From contig CAAFVD010000108.1 of assembly GCA_900766355.1 (NCBI GenBank), positions 1-31,249 of the forward strand: a stretch of 31,249 nucleotides of DNA, given 5' to 3'. Both the position numbers and the translations under genes were made by a program. Below, one piece after another: positions 31,159 to 31,249 of the stretch; positions within the stretch are counted from its first letter, which is position 1; every line of letters begins with the position of its first letter. Below the pieces are notes generated by a model that searched no databases, had not been told where the DNA came from, and saw only the letters and a list, made by a program, of their open reading frames with translations. The DNA is from Candidatus Gastranaerophilales bacterium (GTDB taxonomy: Bacteria > Cyanobacteriota > Vampirovibrionia > Gastranaerophilales > Gastranaerophilaceae).

Positions 31159-31248
31159 TGGAGGAGGAGGTGGGATTCGAACCCACGGTACGCGTGAACG
31201 TACGACAGTTTTCAAGACTGCTCCAATCAACCGCTCTGGCACTCCTCC
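31159..31248 (-). tRNA. tRNA-Ser(UGA)
   Basis: 90 nt including encoded CCA (31161-31159). Acceptor stem GGAGGAG pairs with CTCCTCC. Anticodon stem GCAGT/ACTGT encloses the loop CTTGAAA with anticodon TGA, reading UCA-type serine codons. The long variable arm (GTACG...CGTAC) is the class II feature expected for serine. T arm GTGGG-TTCGAAT-CCCAC. The base before CCA reads T rather than the usual G of serine tRNAs. The terminator follows directly downstream. Confidence 0.96.
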
Positions 31249-31249
31249 A

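Noticed and set aside
1..31249. CRISPR array, insertion sequence or prophage
   Set aside because: No regularly spaced repeats, transposase, integrase or phage structural gene was seen anywhere in the window.

Overview
The window is low-GC DNA from a fermentative, Gram-negative-type (diderm) anaerobe. I infer a non-photosynthetic cyanobacterial relative of the Melainabacteria/Vampirovibrionia, probably a gut Gastranaerophilales-like lineage. The grounds are an IctB-type O-antigen-ligase-family protein next to a DUF4330 protein (both common in Cyanobacteria), a heptose-type kinase, pyruvate formate-lyase with its activase, hybrid cluster protein, MotA/MotB, a type III pantothenate kinase, and many small lineage-specific proteins. 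This placement comes from remembered family resemblances, not from a search.

Layout. 1-1099 (-): 5' part of a large two-partner-secretion (haemagglutinin-type) exoprotein, cut by the window edge. 1100-1642: gene-free, with three degenerate GTCAT-type intergenic repeats. 1643-3356 (-): a pentein-fold guanidino hydrolase followed by a 100-residue Gly/Trp-tailed small protein that looks like a peptide precursor. 3426-5730 (+): a GNAT acetyltransferase and an FkbH-like HAD/GNAT/SGNH fusion. 5733-9234 (-): a pyruvate formate-lyase locus in which the glycyl-radical domain is a separate gene, then the activase and an HxlR regulator. 9429-10967 (+): hcp, ending in a 34-bp perfect palindrome. 10989-11762 (-): a YkgJ-type cysteine-cluster protein and a truncated flavodoxin remnant. 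11885-12529 (+): an orphan LuxR-type response regulator. 12526-17229 (-): GH13-like enzyme, XRE/zinc-ribbon regulator, TPR-glycosyltransferase. 17352-20187 (-): heptose-7-P kinase-like PfkB, DUF4330, IctB/O-antigen ligase. 20265-22934: two unknown proteins, a 70-residue protein and coaX. 22861-25339 (-): DUF429-like protein, motB, motA. 25505-27633 (+): zinc MDR dehydrogenase and an MFS exporter. 27756-29625 (-): three start/stop-coupled genes: kinase-like protein, a 57-residue protein and a GNAT. 29690-29972: a candidate structured RNA, tandem terminators and a foldable leader. 29998-30735 (+): zinc-knuckle protein. 31159-31248 (-): tRNA-Ser(UGA) with its own terminator.

How it fits together. 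Central metabolism is anaerobic pyruvate cleavage (PFL) with nitrosative/oxidative protection (Hcp, YkgJ). Surface polysaccharide genes (heptose kinase, Wzy/WaaL-type ligase, TPR-GT9) suggest an LPS-like envelope. The most unusual points are the split pyruvate formate-lyase and a short N-terminal tag, N7 plus N11-F12-x-G14-Y15, shared at identical positions by two unrelated enzyme-fold proteins (pentein and kinase-like). The others are the 57-residue gene wedged by GTGA and TGATG overlaps into a kinase-like/GNAT operon, and the structured non-coding block at 29.69-29.97 kb. Four convergent gene pairs abut or overlap at their 3' ends with no terminator space.
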